DNA of 64,000 bases from JAICKM01 sp038228295 (GTDB lineage Bacteria; Chloroflexota; Chloroflexia; QHBQ01; JAICKM01): NCBI GenBank assembly GCA_038228295.1, contig JBBRPH010000020.1, positions 11,476-75,475 of the forward strand, in the 5' to 3' direction. Under the pieces are notes generated by a model. It was not told where the DNA came from, ran no database searches, and saw nothing but the letters and a program-made list of their open reading frames with translations. Position numbers and translations under genes: made by a program. Positions 33,690 to 42,622 of this stretch are shown one piece after another (position 1 is the stretch's first letter; the number at the start of each line of letters is the position of its first letter).

Positions 33690-34274
33690 ATGTATGAGCT
33701 AATCATCCTATCCTTGTTGATGCGCCACCCGTTACACGGCTACCTGCTAGCCCGCATTATTAACGACATCAGCGGGCCGGTTGCCAAACTCAGTAACGGC
33801 ACGCTATACCCCCTATTGACCAAGTTGGAGCACGCCGGCCTGATTGCGGCGGCTCCCTTGGACAGCGATGCGCCCCTACACGACCGCCCGGCGCGGACCT
33901 TCTTGCTTACTGAGGCGGGGCGGGCGCGCCTACACCAATTGCTGATGGACACAAACGCTAATCAGGGCGACTATGGCCGTATTTTCCGCTACAAAGTGGC
34001 TTATTTCTATCTCGTGTCGGCCAAAGAACGGCTGCATCTCATTCAGCACTACATCAACTACTGTCAGACGCATATCCTCTACTTCAGCGCGGAGGCGGAA
34101 GATTTAGTGTTTGAACACGAGCGCGCCGGCCATGTGGCGGTAGATGCTGCTTTCTTGGAATATACCGACGATATGATGCAGCATCAAATCCGGCAGTGGC
34201 AGGGCGAATTGGCTTGGGCGGTGCGCTTGCGCGACCGGGAACACGCCCGTATGGAGAAGGAGAACAGCGGATGA
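33690..34274 (+). CDS. PadR-family transcriptional regulator
   Basis: 194 residues. N-terminal winged-helix typical of PadR ('ELIILSLLMRHPLHGYLLARII', with recognition part 'LSNGTLYPLLTKLEHAGLIAA' read as 'GTLYPLLTKLE'), then a helical C-terminal dimerisation region of the larger PadR subgroup (Vir_act_alpha_C-like). PadR proteins are mostly ligand-released repressors. The perfect promoter with an overlapping palindrome upstream argues for autoregulation. Its stop overlaps the start of the FAD monooxygenase gene (ATGA), and an MFS gene diverges from it, so it probably controls both. Confidence 0.92.
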   Translation: MYELIILSLLMRHPLHGYLLARIINDISGPVAKLSNGTLYPLLTKLEHAGLIAAAPLDSDAPLHDRPARTFLLTEAGRARLHQLLMDTNANQGDYGRIFRYKVAYFYLVSAKERLHLIQHYINYCQTHILYFSAEAEDLVFEHERAGHVAVDAAFLEYTDDMMQHQIRQWQGELAWAVRLRDREHARMEKENSG

Positions 34275-35986
34275 ACGCGCAGGAGTCTATTCCTGTCCTA
34301 ATCGTGGGCGGTGGCCCGGCGGGGCTGACCGCCGCGCTGGTGTTGGCGCGCTACGGCGTAGCCGTTGTGCTGATTGAGCGTCACAGCGGCACTTCGATCC
34401 ATCCCCGTGCGCGCGGATTGAACGTGCGAACGATGGAGATCTACCGTGCGTTGGGCTTGGAAGCGCCGATCCGCGCCGCCGGGGCGGTCCTGGCGGCCAG
34501 TCGCTATATGCTGTTTGTGGACACGCTGGCCGGTGCTGAAATCCGCCGCGTGCCCGACGACGACCTCATGCCGTTGGGCGATGCATTGGCTGCCGTAACG
34601 CCGTGCGGTTGGTGCCAATGCGCGCAAGACGAGTTGGAGCCGATCTTGGCCGCTGCCGCCCGCGCTGCCGGTGCCGATCTGCGCTTCGGCACCGAACTGA
34701 CGGCGCTTACCCAAGATGCCGCCGGCGTAGCCGCCACAGTGGTTACGCGCGCCGATGGGACGCAAGAGACAATCCGCGCCCACTACGCTATCGCCGCCGA
34801 CGGCGCAGGCAGCCTCGTGCGCGAGCAGTTGGGTGTGGCGCTGGAAGATCACGGCACGATGGGCCACTATGTCAACATCTATTTCCGCGCCGATCTGCGC
34901 GCGCTGGTGGCGGGCCGCGAATTCGGCATCTGCTTTGTCGAGAACCCGGCGGCGGCGGGTCTGTTTCTGGCGGTCAACAACAGCGACCGCTGGCTGTTCA
35001 ACGCCGAATACACGCCGGCCACCGGAGCCGGCCCTGCCGACTTCACTCCGGCGCGCTGTCTAGAGATCGTACGCGCCGCCGTGGGCCTGCCCGACCTAGC
35101 GGTGGAGATCCTGAGCGTGCTGCCGTGGGTGGCCGCCGCGCAGATCGCCACGCAGTTAGCTGTTGGGCGAGTATTTCTGGCGGGCGATGCGGCCCATATC
35201 ATGCCGCCTGCCGGGGGCTTCGGTCTCAACACTGGGGTGCAAGATGCCCACAACCTGGCCTGGAAGCTGGCGGCGGTGCTGCGTGGCGGAGCGGCTCCGG
35301 CTTTATTGACCACCTACGCCGCTGAACGCCGCCCAGTAGCCGCTGCGGTTGTCGTCCAAGCGGCTTGGGATATGATGGCGCCCACCCCCGATACCCTCGG
35401 CGGGCCGGGCGGGACAAGCGATGGACCACCTGATCGGACAGCGGATGGTCCACCAACCGGTGACGGCCCGCCTGAATGGGGCGGCGAGGTGGATGACGCC
35501 ATGCGCTTGGCGCTTTTGGTGCCCGTGTTGGGCTATCGCTACGAATCCGACGCGGTGCAGGCTGAGCGGGGTGCTGACACCCCGCCGGACGGGAGCCTAG
35601 ACTTGAGTGGGCGGCCCGGCACGCGCGCTCCACACGTTTGGCTGGAACAGGCCGGGCAGCGTGTTTCTACGGTCGATCTCTTCAACGGCGGCTTCGTGCT
35701 GTTAGCAGGCGCCGCGGGGGCCGCTTGGTCTGGCGCCGCCCGCACCGTCGCTGCTCAGCGTGGGTTAGACTTGACTGCCTACCGCATCGGCCTCGGTGGC
35801 GACCTGGCTGATCCCGCCGGCGTATGGCCCACTACTTATGGCCTCACTCCAGCCGGCGCAACGCTGGTGCGCCCCGACGGCTTCGTAGCCTGGCGCAGCC
35901 CCGGTCCCAGCACTACGCCCGCCACGGTGCTGGCCGACGCGCTGACCGCGCTGCTCGGTCCGGCTTCTAGCGGCGCCCGTGCTTGA
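34271..35986 (+). CDS. FAD-dependent aromatic hydroxylase (PheA/TfdB-MhpA-RIF monooxygenase type)
   Basis: 571 residues from ATG 34271 (AAGGAGAA upstream; overlaps padR stop). Class A flavoprotein hydroxylase: GxGxxG 'VLIVGGGPAGLTAALVLARYG', DG motif 'AIAADGAGSLVREQLG', and GD motif 'VFLAGDAAHIMPPAGGFGLNTGVQDAHNLAWKLA', here given as 'FLAGDAAHIMPP' and 'GLNTGVQDAHNLAWKL'. A Gly/Pro/Asp linker (near 395-425) precedes the C-terminal thioredoxin-like domain. The family hydroxylates phenolics, polyketides or antibiotics such as rifamycin. With PadR and an MFS exporter next to it, detoxification of an aromatic compound is the likeliest role. Confidence 0.9.
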   Translation: MNAQESIPVLIVGGGPAGLTAALVLARYGVAVVLIERHSGTSIHPRARGLNVRTMEIYRALGLEAPIRAAGAVLAASRYMLFVDTLAGAEIRRVPDDDLMPLGDALAAVTPCGWCQCAQDELEPILAAAARAAGADLRFGTELTALTQDAAGVAATVVTRADGTQETIRAHYAIAADGAGSLVREQLGVALEDHGTMGHYVNIYFRADLRALVAGREFGICFVENPAAAGLFLAVNNSDRWLFNAEYTPATGAGPADFTPARCLEIVRAAVGLPDLAVEILSVLPWVAAAQIATQLAVGRVFLAGDAAHIMPPAGGFGLNTGVQDAHNLAWKLAAVLRGGAAPALLTTYAAERRPVAAAVVVQAAWDMMAPTPDTLGGPGGTSDGPPDRTADGPPTGDGPPEWGGEVDDAMRLALLVPVLGYRYESDAVQAERGADTPPDGSLDLSGRPGTRAPHVWLEQAGQRVSTVDLFNGGFVLLAGAAGAAWSGAARTVAAQRGLDLTAYRIGLGGDLADPAGVWPTTYGLTPAGATLVRPDGFVAWRSPGPSTTPATVLADALTALLGPASSGARA

Positions 35987-36055
35987 TCGGCTATACTAGA
36001 GCACGAGGCGCCCGCTGTCGGATGCACGTTTCTGGGTTGATAAAACCCGGTATTC

Positions 36056-36112
36056 CCTATAGCTCGTAGCGCACGACCGACCGCCGGGATCGTGCCTCTT
36101 ACGAACTATAGG
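36056..36112. repeat. Long imperfect hairpin between FAD monooxygenase and sortase genes
   Basis: Outer arms CCTATAG (36056-36062) and CTATAGG (36106-36112), then a one-base mismatch, TCGTA/TACGA, and an inner GCACGA/TCGTGC pair. No T-tract. A related layout with CCTATA...TATAGG ends lies at 33503-33571. Confidence 0.5.
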
Positions 36113-36263
36113 TGCGCTGGGCGGGTGGTGCGATCCCTTGTTATCCTCCCGCAGCCCCGCCGCCGTCACCGGCGGGCTAGGCGCAAGCCGAACTGCCTGG
36201 TAGTTTGTATGCCTATTGATAGTGACTGACCCTACACCGTTATCGGCTAGAAAAGGAACCATT

Positions 36264-37694
36264 ATGCCTATTACCCACCCCTTACGCTCTATGCGTGGAC
36301 TGCTGATCGCTCTAGCGGTGGTCGGGGCGGCACTGCCGCCCCTGGCTGCTGCCGCCCCGACAGCGGTGCCGGCCCATGCGCCGGCCTTCAATTTCGCCGA
36401 CTCCAGCTTCGATCTGCTGTGGATGCGGACCGATATGGGCGTGGCGAACCATAGCGTAACCCGCTCGTGGATCTGGGGGCCGGCTCCCGGCGCGGCGGGG
36501 CAAGAAGCCTATGTTGAAGCGCCTGACGGCTCCGGTCGGCGCTTGGTGCAATACTGGGATAAGGGTCGCATGGAGGTCAATAACCCGTTGGGCGACCCCA
36601 GTGTGCAGTGGTTTGTTACCAGCGGCCTGCTGACGGTGGAGTTGATGACGGGACGGCAGCAGCAGGGCAACACCGCCTACGTAGAGCGCCCGCCCGCCGC
36701 CGTGCCGATTGCCGGCGATGGTAACGACGCGAACGCGCCCACCTACGCCTCATTCCTGGGTGTGAGCAACACGCCGAAAGGCGAACACCGCCAAGCCAAT
36801 CGCAACGGCCAGGTCGTCACTGACGTGATCCAAAAGGACGGCAAGACGTTCAGCGATCCCGGCAAGAGCCAATATCCCGGCCTGCGCGTGACGTATTTCG
36901 AGCCGAAGACGGGGCACAACATCCCCGAAATCTTCATGAACTTCCTGACTCAGAGCGGCCCGACCTTTCAGGCGGGTGCGACCGGCAGCCACGCGCTGTT
37001 CGATCCGTGGGTATTCACGATGGGGCTGCCCATTTCCGATCCCTACTGGGCCACCGTGTTGGTGAGCGGGCAGCCGCAAGAAGTGCTGATCCAGGCATTC
37101 GAGCGCCGTGTGCTGACCTATCAGCCGAGCGCCGCCCCCGCGTGGCGTGTGCAGATGGGTAATATCGGCCGGCACTACTACGATTGGCGCTACGGTGGTA
37201 GTTGGACGGACGGTACCGCCGGGCCGACCCCGTTCCCGGCCGCTGCTCCGGCCATGCCGCACCAACTGGTGATTCCCAAGATCGGAGTGCGCGCTGCGGT
37301 CGAGAACCTGGGCGTGGATAAGAGCAACAACTTCGACATTCCGAAAGATCCGCACAACGTCGGCTGGTATGCACCCGGCACGCGCCCCGGCGACCTGGGC
37401 AGCGCGGCCATAGACGGCCACCTCGATTGGTACGGCATCGGGCCGGTGGTCTTCTGGCGCTTGGGCGATCTCCAGGTGGGGGACCATTACTGGATGCGCG
37501 ATGCAAGCGGCCGAGACCGCTTGTTTGTGGCGACCGAGACATCCTCCTGCCCTTATAACAACTGCCCCGTCCAGCGCATCTTCACCGCCAACGCGGGCCG
37601 CTACCTAAACCTGATCACCTGTCATGGTACCTTCAACCGGGCCGCGAAAAACTATGACAAGCGCCTGGTAGTTTATGGGGAATTCGTGCAGTAG
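36264..37694 (+). CDS. Secreted sortase with N-terminal Chloroflexota extracellular module
   Basis: 476 residues from ATG 36264 (AAAAGGA upstream). Signal peptide to about residue 32. Residues 40-320 form a Trp/Tyr-rich extracellular module ('LVQYWDKGRMEVNNP', 'IQAFERRVLTYQPSA', 'VQMGNIGRHYYDWRYGG') that I have seen as a recurring secreted unit in Chloroflexota. Residues 335-476 are a class E/F-like sortase: His in 'AAIDGHLDWYG', catalytic Cys in 'LNLITCHGTF', Arg in 'YDKRLVVYG'. It would anchor or cross-link surface proteins by transpeptidation. No LPxTG-type substrate is encoded in the window. Confidence 0.87.
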   Translation: MPITHPLRSMRGLLIALAVVGAALPPLAAAAPTAVPAHAPAFNFADSSFDLLWMRTDMGVANHSVTRSWIWGPAPGAAGQEAYVEAPDGSGRRLVQYWDKGRMEVNNPLGDPSVQWFVTSGLLTVELMTGRQQQGNTAYVERPPAAVPIAGDGNDANAPTYASFLGVSNTPKGEHRQANRNGQVVTDVIQKDGKTFSDPGKSQYPGLRVTYFEPKTGHNIPEIFMNFLTQSGPTFQAGATGSHALFDPWVFTMGLPISDPYWATVLVSGQPQEVLIQAFERRVLTYQPSAAPAWRVQMGNIGRHYYDWRYGGSWTDGTAGPTPFPAAAPAMPHQLVIPKIGVRAAVENLGVDKSNNFDIPKDPHNVGWYAPGTRPGDLGSAAIDGHLDWYGIGPVVFWRLGDLQVGDHYWMRDASGRDRLFVATETSSCPYNNCPVQRIFTANAGRYLNLITCHGTFNRAAKNYDKRLVVYGEFVQ

Positions 37695-37883
37695 CTATAC
37701 TAACGACTTTCACCACACGGCAGGGAGCCACGGAGATTTCCGGCGATCACACGGATGATGTTGACATAATATGCTTGCGATAGTGCGTGTAACCAAGAAT
37801 GTCACGGGAGCGCCTACCGTTCCGGCGGTAGCGCGTTCATTCGCTGTGTCTAGAAGTGTGCCTCGCTGTGGCTCCGTGGCTCC

Positions 37884-39377
37884 GTGGTGAAACGACACGT
37901 CGCTATTGTCGGCGCAGGGGTAGGCGGGCTGGCGACGGCGGTGCGGCTGGCGGCCGCCGGCCTGCAGGTGACCGTTTGCGAGGGTAACAGGCAGCCCGGC
38001 GGCAAGATGAACCGGGTGCAGGCGGCCGGCTTCACCTTCGATACCGGCCCCTCGCTCATCACCATGCCGGGGGTGTTCACCGAGCTATTCCGCGCCGTCG
38101 GGCGACCAATGGCTGATTACCTGCGCTTGATGCCGCTTGACCCGCTCTGCCGCTATCGCTGGCCCGATGGTAGCGGCTTGGATAGCTCGTCTGACCCGCA
38201 AACAATGGCGGCGGCGGTGGACCGCTTCGCGCCGGGCGCGGGCGCCGGCTTCGGCGCTTTTCTAGCGCACAGCAAAACCCTGTATCAGCGCGCAGCACGA
38301 CCGTTCTTGTTCGGCGAACGGCCCCGCCCGACCGATCTGCTGGCCCGTAACGGGCTTGATACACTGCGGATTGACGCGCTGCCGACGATGGACCGTGTGG
38401 TGCGCCGCTACTTCCATGACCCGCGCCTGGTGCAACTCTTCAACCGCTACGCGACCTATAACGGCTCCTCGCCCTACAAAGCGCCCGGCACACTCTGTCT
38501 GATCCCCTATGTGGAGTTCGCGGGCGGTGGCTGGTACATTCCCGGCGGGCTGTATCGGTTGGTGGAGAGCCTGGTCGCACTCTGCGATGAGTTGGGCGTG
38601 GACCTGCGCCTGAGCACGCCAGTGGCCGAGGTGTTGGTGGCGGGGACCGGCCGGCGAGGTCGCGCAACCGGGTTGCGCCTAGCCGACGGCTGCTTGATCG
38701 CCGCCGATGCGGTCGTGGTGAACGCCGATCCGCTTTACGCCCGTGCGGCGCTGTTTGCTCCGTCGTGGCGAGCAGCGACGGGTAGCCGACCCATCACGCC
38801 CGCTGCGGATCTCTCCTGCTCCGGCTTTGTGCTGTTGCTAGGCACCAATTGCCGCTGGCCGCAATTGGCGCACCACAACATTTTGTTTAGCCGCGACTAT
38901 CCCGCCGAATTTCGGGCGATCTTCGCTGAGCGTCGTCCTGCGTCCGAGCCGACGATCTATATCAGTTACACTAGTGCCAGTGACCCCACGCAAGCACCGC
39001 CGGGCGCGGGCAACCTGTTCGTGTTGGTTAACGCACCGCCGGTAGCCGACCCGACGCAATGGGCGACCTGGGCCGGTCCCTACGCTGAACGCATCCTGGA
39101 TCGTCTCGCCGTCACATTGCCCGGCTTGCGTGATCACGTGGTCTATCGGCAGACGCTTACGCCCGCCGATTTCGCCGCCCGCTACCATGCTTACGGCGGT
39201 GCGCTCTACGGCTACGCTTCGCATAGCCGTTTAGCCGCCTTTGCCCGCCCCGCTAACCGTGCGCCGGGCATCGGCGGCCTCTATTTCGTGGGTGGCAGCG
39301 CCCATCCCGGCGGCGGGGTGCCGTTGGTATTGCTGGGCGCACGGTTGGTGGCGGGGATTGTGGCGCAGGAGACGTAA
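37884..39377 (+). CDS. Phytoene desaturase-family FAD oxidoreductase (CrtI/CrtN/CrtP-like)
   Basis: 497 residues. FAD-binding N-terminus 'HVAIVGAGVGGLATAVRLAAAG' with the CrtI-type 'GGKMNRVQAAGFTFDTGPSLITMP' (given as 'GFTFDTGPSLITMP'), and the C-terminal carotenoid-desaturase signature 'GLYFVGGSAHPGGGVPLVLLGARL'. Likely acts on carotenoid precursors or related polyprenoids; CrtN/CrtP/CrtO-type functions cannot be separated by eye. Start is one of two adjacent GTG codons (37884/37887), with no good ribosome site and an octamer repeat just upstream. No crtB or other carotenoid gene is nearby. Confidence 0.88.
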   Translation: MVKRHVAIVGAGVGGLATAVRLAAAGLQVTVCEGNRQPGGKMNRVQAAGFTFDTGPSLITMPGVFTELFRAVGRPMADYLRLMPLDPLCRYRWPDGSGLDSSSDPQTMAAAVDRFAPGAGAGFGAFLAHSKTLYQRAARPFLFGERPRPTDLLARNGLDTLRIDALPTMDRVVRRYFHDPRLVQLFNRYATYNGSSPYKAPGTLCLIPYVEFAGGGWYIPGGLYRLVESLVALCDELGVDLRLSTPVAEVLVAGTGRRGRATGLRLADGCLIAADAVVVNADPLYARAALFAPSWRAATGSRPITPAADLSCSGFVLLLGTNCRWPQLAHHNILFSRDYPAEFRAIFAERRPASEPTIYISYTSASDPTQAPPGAGNLFVLVNAPPVADPTQWATWAGPYAERILDRLAVTLPGLRDHVVYRQTLTPADFAARYHAYGGALYGYASHSRLAAFARPANRAPGIGGLYFVGGSAHPGGGVPLVLLGARLVAGIVAQET

Positions 39378-39396
39378 AAGGTAAAGCGTGAGTAGT
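39370..39396. repeat. Heptamer array at the CrtI-like stop
   Basis: On the minus strand the units read CACGCTT, TACCTTT, TACGTCT; the TAA of the CrtI-like gene (39375-39377) lies within. Same CACGCTT unit as at 1676 and 52487. Confidence 0.45.
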
Positions 39397-39700
39397 ATTT
39401 AGCCTGTGGTAGATGCGGCAGTAATTGTTCATCCGGCGGACTGCGGCGTATCGTCGCGCAAAGAGAACACAAAAAGGCCATGCACCGAGCGGCGAGCATA
39501 GCGGGAGCGCGTATTTAGCCTGTGGCTGTCGGAGCAACCTGCTCCGGCGGCGAGCAATTCAAGTGAGATGAAGTTGGGTGATCCGGATCGCCCTCGAAGT
39601 AGTCGGCGTTGGCTCCGCTGCTTCTGTCTATACTAACGCACGATGTGGTGCGAGGTTGCACGCTTTAGCGACGAGTTTTAATGGATTTTTGCAGCGCATC
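39378..39700. other. 323-bp intergenic region
   Basis: No gene supported. Contains a 15-nt direct repeat (GTATTTAGCCTGTGG at 39395-39409 and 39511-39525) 116 nt apart and otherwise unremarkable sequence between two convergent genes. Confidence 0.6.
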
Positions 39701-42361
39701 TCAAGCCTCAGCAGTAAGGGCGGCTAGTACACTGTCGAGGGTAGTCATGCGCCCGGCCAGTGCGAAGGCAACGGCATGGTCGAGTGACATCGTCCGGCCC
39801 GCCGTCCAAGCAACGGCCCATGCCGACGGGGTCAACCGGGCTTGGGCTAGGGCGACGTGTTTGTGATAGGCGGCCTGTTCCAGTGGGCGTAGCGGGGTGC
39901 CGATCGCCTCGCGCAGTGCCTCGGCGGCTCCGAACAGGCGCGCCGCCTGTGCCGGCGGATCTTGGTGCGCGGCAACCTCGGCCAACCCGTGCAAGCTGAG
40001 GACCATCAGTGGGCGGTTGCCGAGTTCGCGTAACAGCACCAGGCTTTCCCGATATAGCGTGCGGGCCTGCTCGTAATCTCGGTCGCACTGGGCCGATTCG
40101 GCCAAATTGTATAATGTGTTTGCCAGCCCCCAGCTATCACCTAACTGCTGACGCAGGACCAGGCTTTCGCGGAAAAACTGCCTCGCTGCCGCGTAGTGAC
40201 CCTGATAGCGGGTCACGACACCGAGGTTGTTGAGCGATATGGCGATGCCCGCCGTGTCACCAAGCGTGCGCCGTCCGGCCAGGCCGGCCCGGTAGTAACC
40301 CTCGGCGCGCTCATAATCGGCTTGGTCAGTGGCGATCAGGCCCAGTGAGTTGAGCGTATTAGCGATATTCCAGGGATCGTCCAGCCGGCGAAACAGGGCC
40401 AAGCTTTCCTGCAATAGCGTCTCGGCCTGTGCATAGTCACCTTGCTGGCCGGCTAACGCCCCCGCCACGCGCAACCCTTTGGCCCGCGTGGCGGGGCTGA
40501 TCGGGCGGGCCAGCGCGCTCTCCAACCAGCGGCGCCCCTCGCTGAGGTGGCCGTGAGCATACCAAAAGCGCCACAGCGCTGCCGCTGTCCGCACGGCATC
40601 TTCGCTCGCGCCCTCGGCCAGCATCCAGGCCAGCGCGGCGCGCAAATTATCGTGCTCCTCCTCCAGGCGCTCCAACCAGCGCACCTGATGCACGCCGCGC
40701 AACTCCGGCTCGGCGTGCTCGGCCAGCACCTGATAATAGGCGGCGTGCCGGCGGCGTAGGGTCGGTGCCTGATCGTCGGCGGCCAACCGCTCCGCTGCGT
40801 ACTCGTGGATCGTGTCCAGCATTCCGAAGCGCGGTTCCCCGTCCGCTCCCTCGCGCTGTTGTAACAAGCTGTGATCTAGTAAGGCTTCTAATCCATTGTG
40901 GAGCGTGGCAGCGGGGGTATCGTTCGCAACGCCGGTGACGGCGGTGGCGGCGCCCGCCGAGCAGCCACCGACAAAGACGGCGAGTTGCACAAATAGCGTC
41001 TGCTCAGTCGGGGTGAGTAGGCGGTAGCTCCACTCCATAGCATCGTGCAGCGTTTGGTGTCGGGCGGGACGCAGCGGGGTTGTGCCCGTCAGCAGCTGCT
41101 GTGAGGCGTGACCGTCGCCCAGGCGGGCCAGCAATTGGGCCGGCGTAAAGGCATTGCTGCGCGCCGCCGCCAGTTCCAACGCCAGCGGCAGCCCGTCGAG
41201 GCGCACGCAGAGGGCGGCGACGGCGGCGGCATTGTCGCCGGTGAGGCCGAAGCTGGGGCGGGCCAGCCGGGCGCGCTCCACAAACAGGCGTACTGCGGCG
41301 GTTTCCAGTAAGCGTTTCGGTGGCGGCAGGTGCTGGAGATCGGGTAGCGCCAACGGCGGCACGGGTAGCTCTTGCTCGTCCGCCAAGTGCAGCACGGTGC
41401 GGCTGGTAACGATTAGGCATAAAAGAGGAGCTGCGGCCAGCAGTTCGGCTAACAGGGGAGCGGCAGGCAATCCGAGTTCAAAATTATCCAGCACCAACAG
41501 GCACGCCTCGGCGCGCAGCCGGTTTTGTAGAGCCGGCCACAACGGAGTAGCGGGGGTCTCCACCACGCGCAGCGTCCCGGCTAACGCCAGAACTAACCCT
41601 TCTGTATCTGTAGCCGCGTTCAAGCTCACGCAGCCTACGCCGGCGGGAAAGCGGTCCCGTAGCAGCCGCGCTAGGTGCAAAGCGAGGTGTGTTTTGCCCA
41701 CGCCACCGGGACCGGTCAGCGTCAGCAGGCGCACTCCGCCGCGGCGCAGGGCCGCCAGCGCCGCGGCCACCTCCGTTTCTCGCCCAATGAGGGGGGTAAC
41801 CGGCTCCGGCAGATCGAGTGGTTGCCCAGGTAGGCGTGGCTCCGGCAGGCCGTTACCGGCGGCCTTGACGATGATGCAGGCGAACACTTGCGTAGGCTCG
41901 ACATCGCCCTGTAGCCACCATGCGCCGAGATCCTGTAAACCTACGGCCGGCGGTAGTAAGGGCAAGACGGCAGTTACCGCCGCATCGGTCAACAGGATAC
42001 GGCCGGCAGGGGTGGCGGCTAGTAAACGCCGTGCGGGGGTCGCCTGGACATCTATGTTCTCGCCGGCCACAACCAGCGCAGTATGCAAAGCGAATGCGGG
42101 GGGGATTGATGGGCCTGCGTCCGCGTGGGCGGCTCGGAGCACAGCCAGAGCGACTCCCAGTGCCACGCCCGCATCGCTGAACGCGGCGCCGACGCTAGGC
42201 GCTGCGCTTGGCAACACCACCCCGCCCGCCCTGCCCAGGATCGTGGCAACGTCGATTTGTTGGCGGCGCAGAGTCGCCGCTGGTGCTTCCTCACCGCTGG
42301 GGATCGGCTCGACGTTATGCGCGAATAGAAACGTCACCATCCCGGTTGGCAATTCAGACAT
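39701..42361 (-). CDS. NB-ARC-type ATPase/TPR regulator with relic cyclase domain (paralogue 3)
   Basis: 886 residues, third member of the family at 20584 and 25451. The N-terminal 170 residues align only loosely with the cyclase domain: the first metal Asp is His15 ('TFLFAHNVEP'), the second metal site and the Asn/Arg motif are gone, so no cyclase activity is expected. The ATPase is intact: P-loop 'LTGPGGVGKTH', 'ACLLVLDNFELGL', 'LIVTSRTVL', 'LDGLPLALELAAARS'. A winged-helix-like region and TPRs ('GDYAQAETLLQESLALFRRLDD', 'ANTLNSLGLIATDQADYERAE') complete it. Own near-consensus promoter. Likely a ligand-sensing scaffold. Confidence 0.92.
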   Translation of the reverse strand: MSELPTGMVTFLFAHNVEPIPSGEEAPAATLRRQQIDVATILGRAGGVVLPSAAPSVGAAFSDAGVALGVALAVLRAAHADAGPSIPPAFALHTALVVAGENIDVQATPARRLLAATPAGRILLTDAAVTAVLPLLPPAVGLQDLGAWWLQGDVEPTQVFACIIVKAAGNGLPEPRLPGQPLDLPEPVTPLIGRETEVAAALAALRRGGVRLLTLTGPGGVGKTHLALHLARLLRDRFPAGVGCVSLNAATDTEGLVLALAGTLRVVETPATPLWPALQNRLRAEACLLVLDNFELGLPAAPLLAELLAAAPLLCLIVTSRTVLHLADEQELPVPPLALPDLQHLPPPKRLLETAAVRLFVERARLARPSFGLTGDNAAAVAALCVRLDGLPLALELAAARSNAFTPAQLLARLGDGHASQQLLTGTTPLRPARHQTLHDAMEWSYRLLTPTEQTLFVQLAVFVGGCSAGAATAVTGVANDTPAATLHNGLEALLDHSLLQQREGADGEPRFGMLDTIHEYAAERLAADDQAPTLRRRHAAYYQVLAEHAEPELRGVHQVRWLERLEEEHDNLRAALAWMLAEGASEDAVRTAAALWRFWYAHGHLSEGRRWLESALARPISPATRAKGLRVAGALAGQQGDYAQAETLLQESLALFRRLDDPWNIANTLNSLGLIATDQADYERAEGYYRAGLAGRRTLGDTAGIAISLNNLGVVTRYQGHYAAARQFFRESLVLRQQLGDSWGLANTLYNLAESAQCDRDYEQARTLYRESLVLLRELGNRPLMVLSLHGLAEVAAHQDPPAQAARLFGAAEALREAIGTPLRPLEQAAYHKHVALAQARLTPSAWAVAWTAGRTMSLDHAVAFALAGRMTTLDSVLAALTAEA

Positions 42362-42439
42362 CCGTCTCCCCTTTGCCGGGCCGGCGCGCCAAGTCCGCTA
42401 ACAGCCGCAGCTAAAACCGGGAGCCGTGCTCCTAGTCTT

Positions 42440-42469
42440 AGTATAAGCGGTTGTAGCCGCTTGCGTCAA
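42440..42469 (-). promoter_or_regulatory. Promoter of paralogue 3 with palindrome in the spacer
   Basis: Minus strand: TTGACG (42469-42464), 18-nt spacer, TATACT (42445-42440). The spacer holds AGCGG-N6-CCGCT (42446-42461), a possible operator. Confidence 0.55.
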
Positions 42470-42622
42470 CCACAGGGCACGCTACCTTCCGCACTTCGCA
42501 CTCGCTAGCGCGTATCTTTCCCCATCTGGTAGCCGCCGGCTGTGCGGGCATTGCGGAAGTAGGCCGCTTCCGCGCGGGCAGAGTCTATCCCTTGTACAAG
42601 GTTGTACGGTGGTGCAGTCCAT

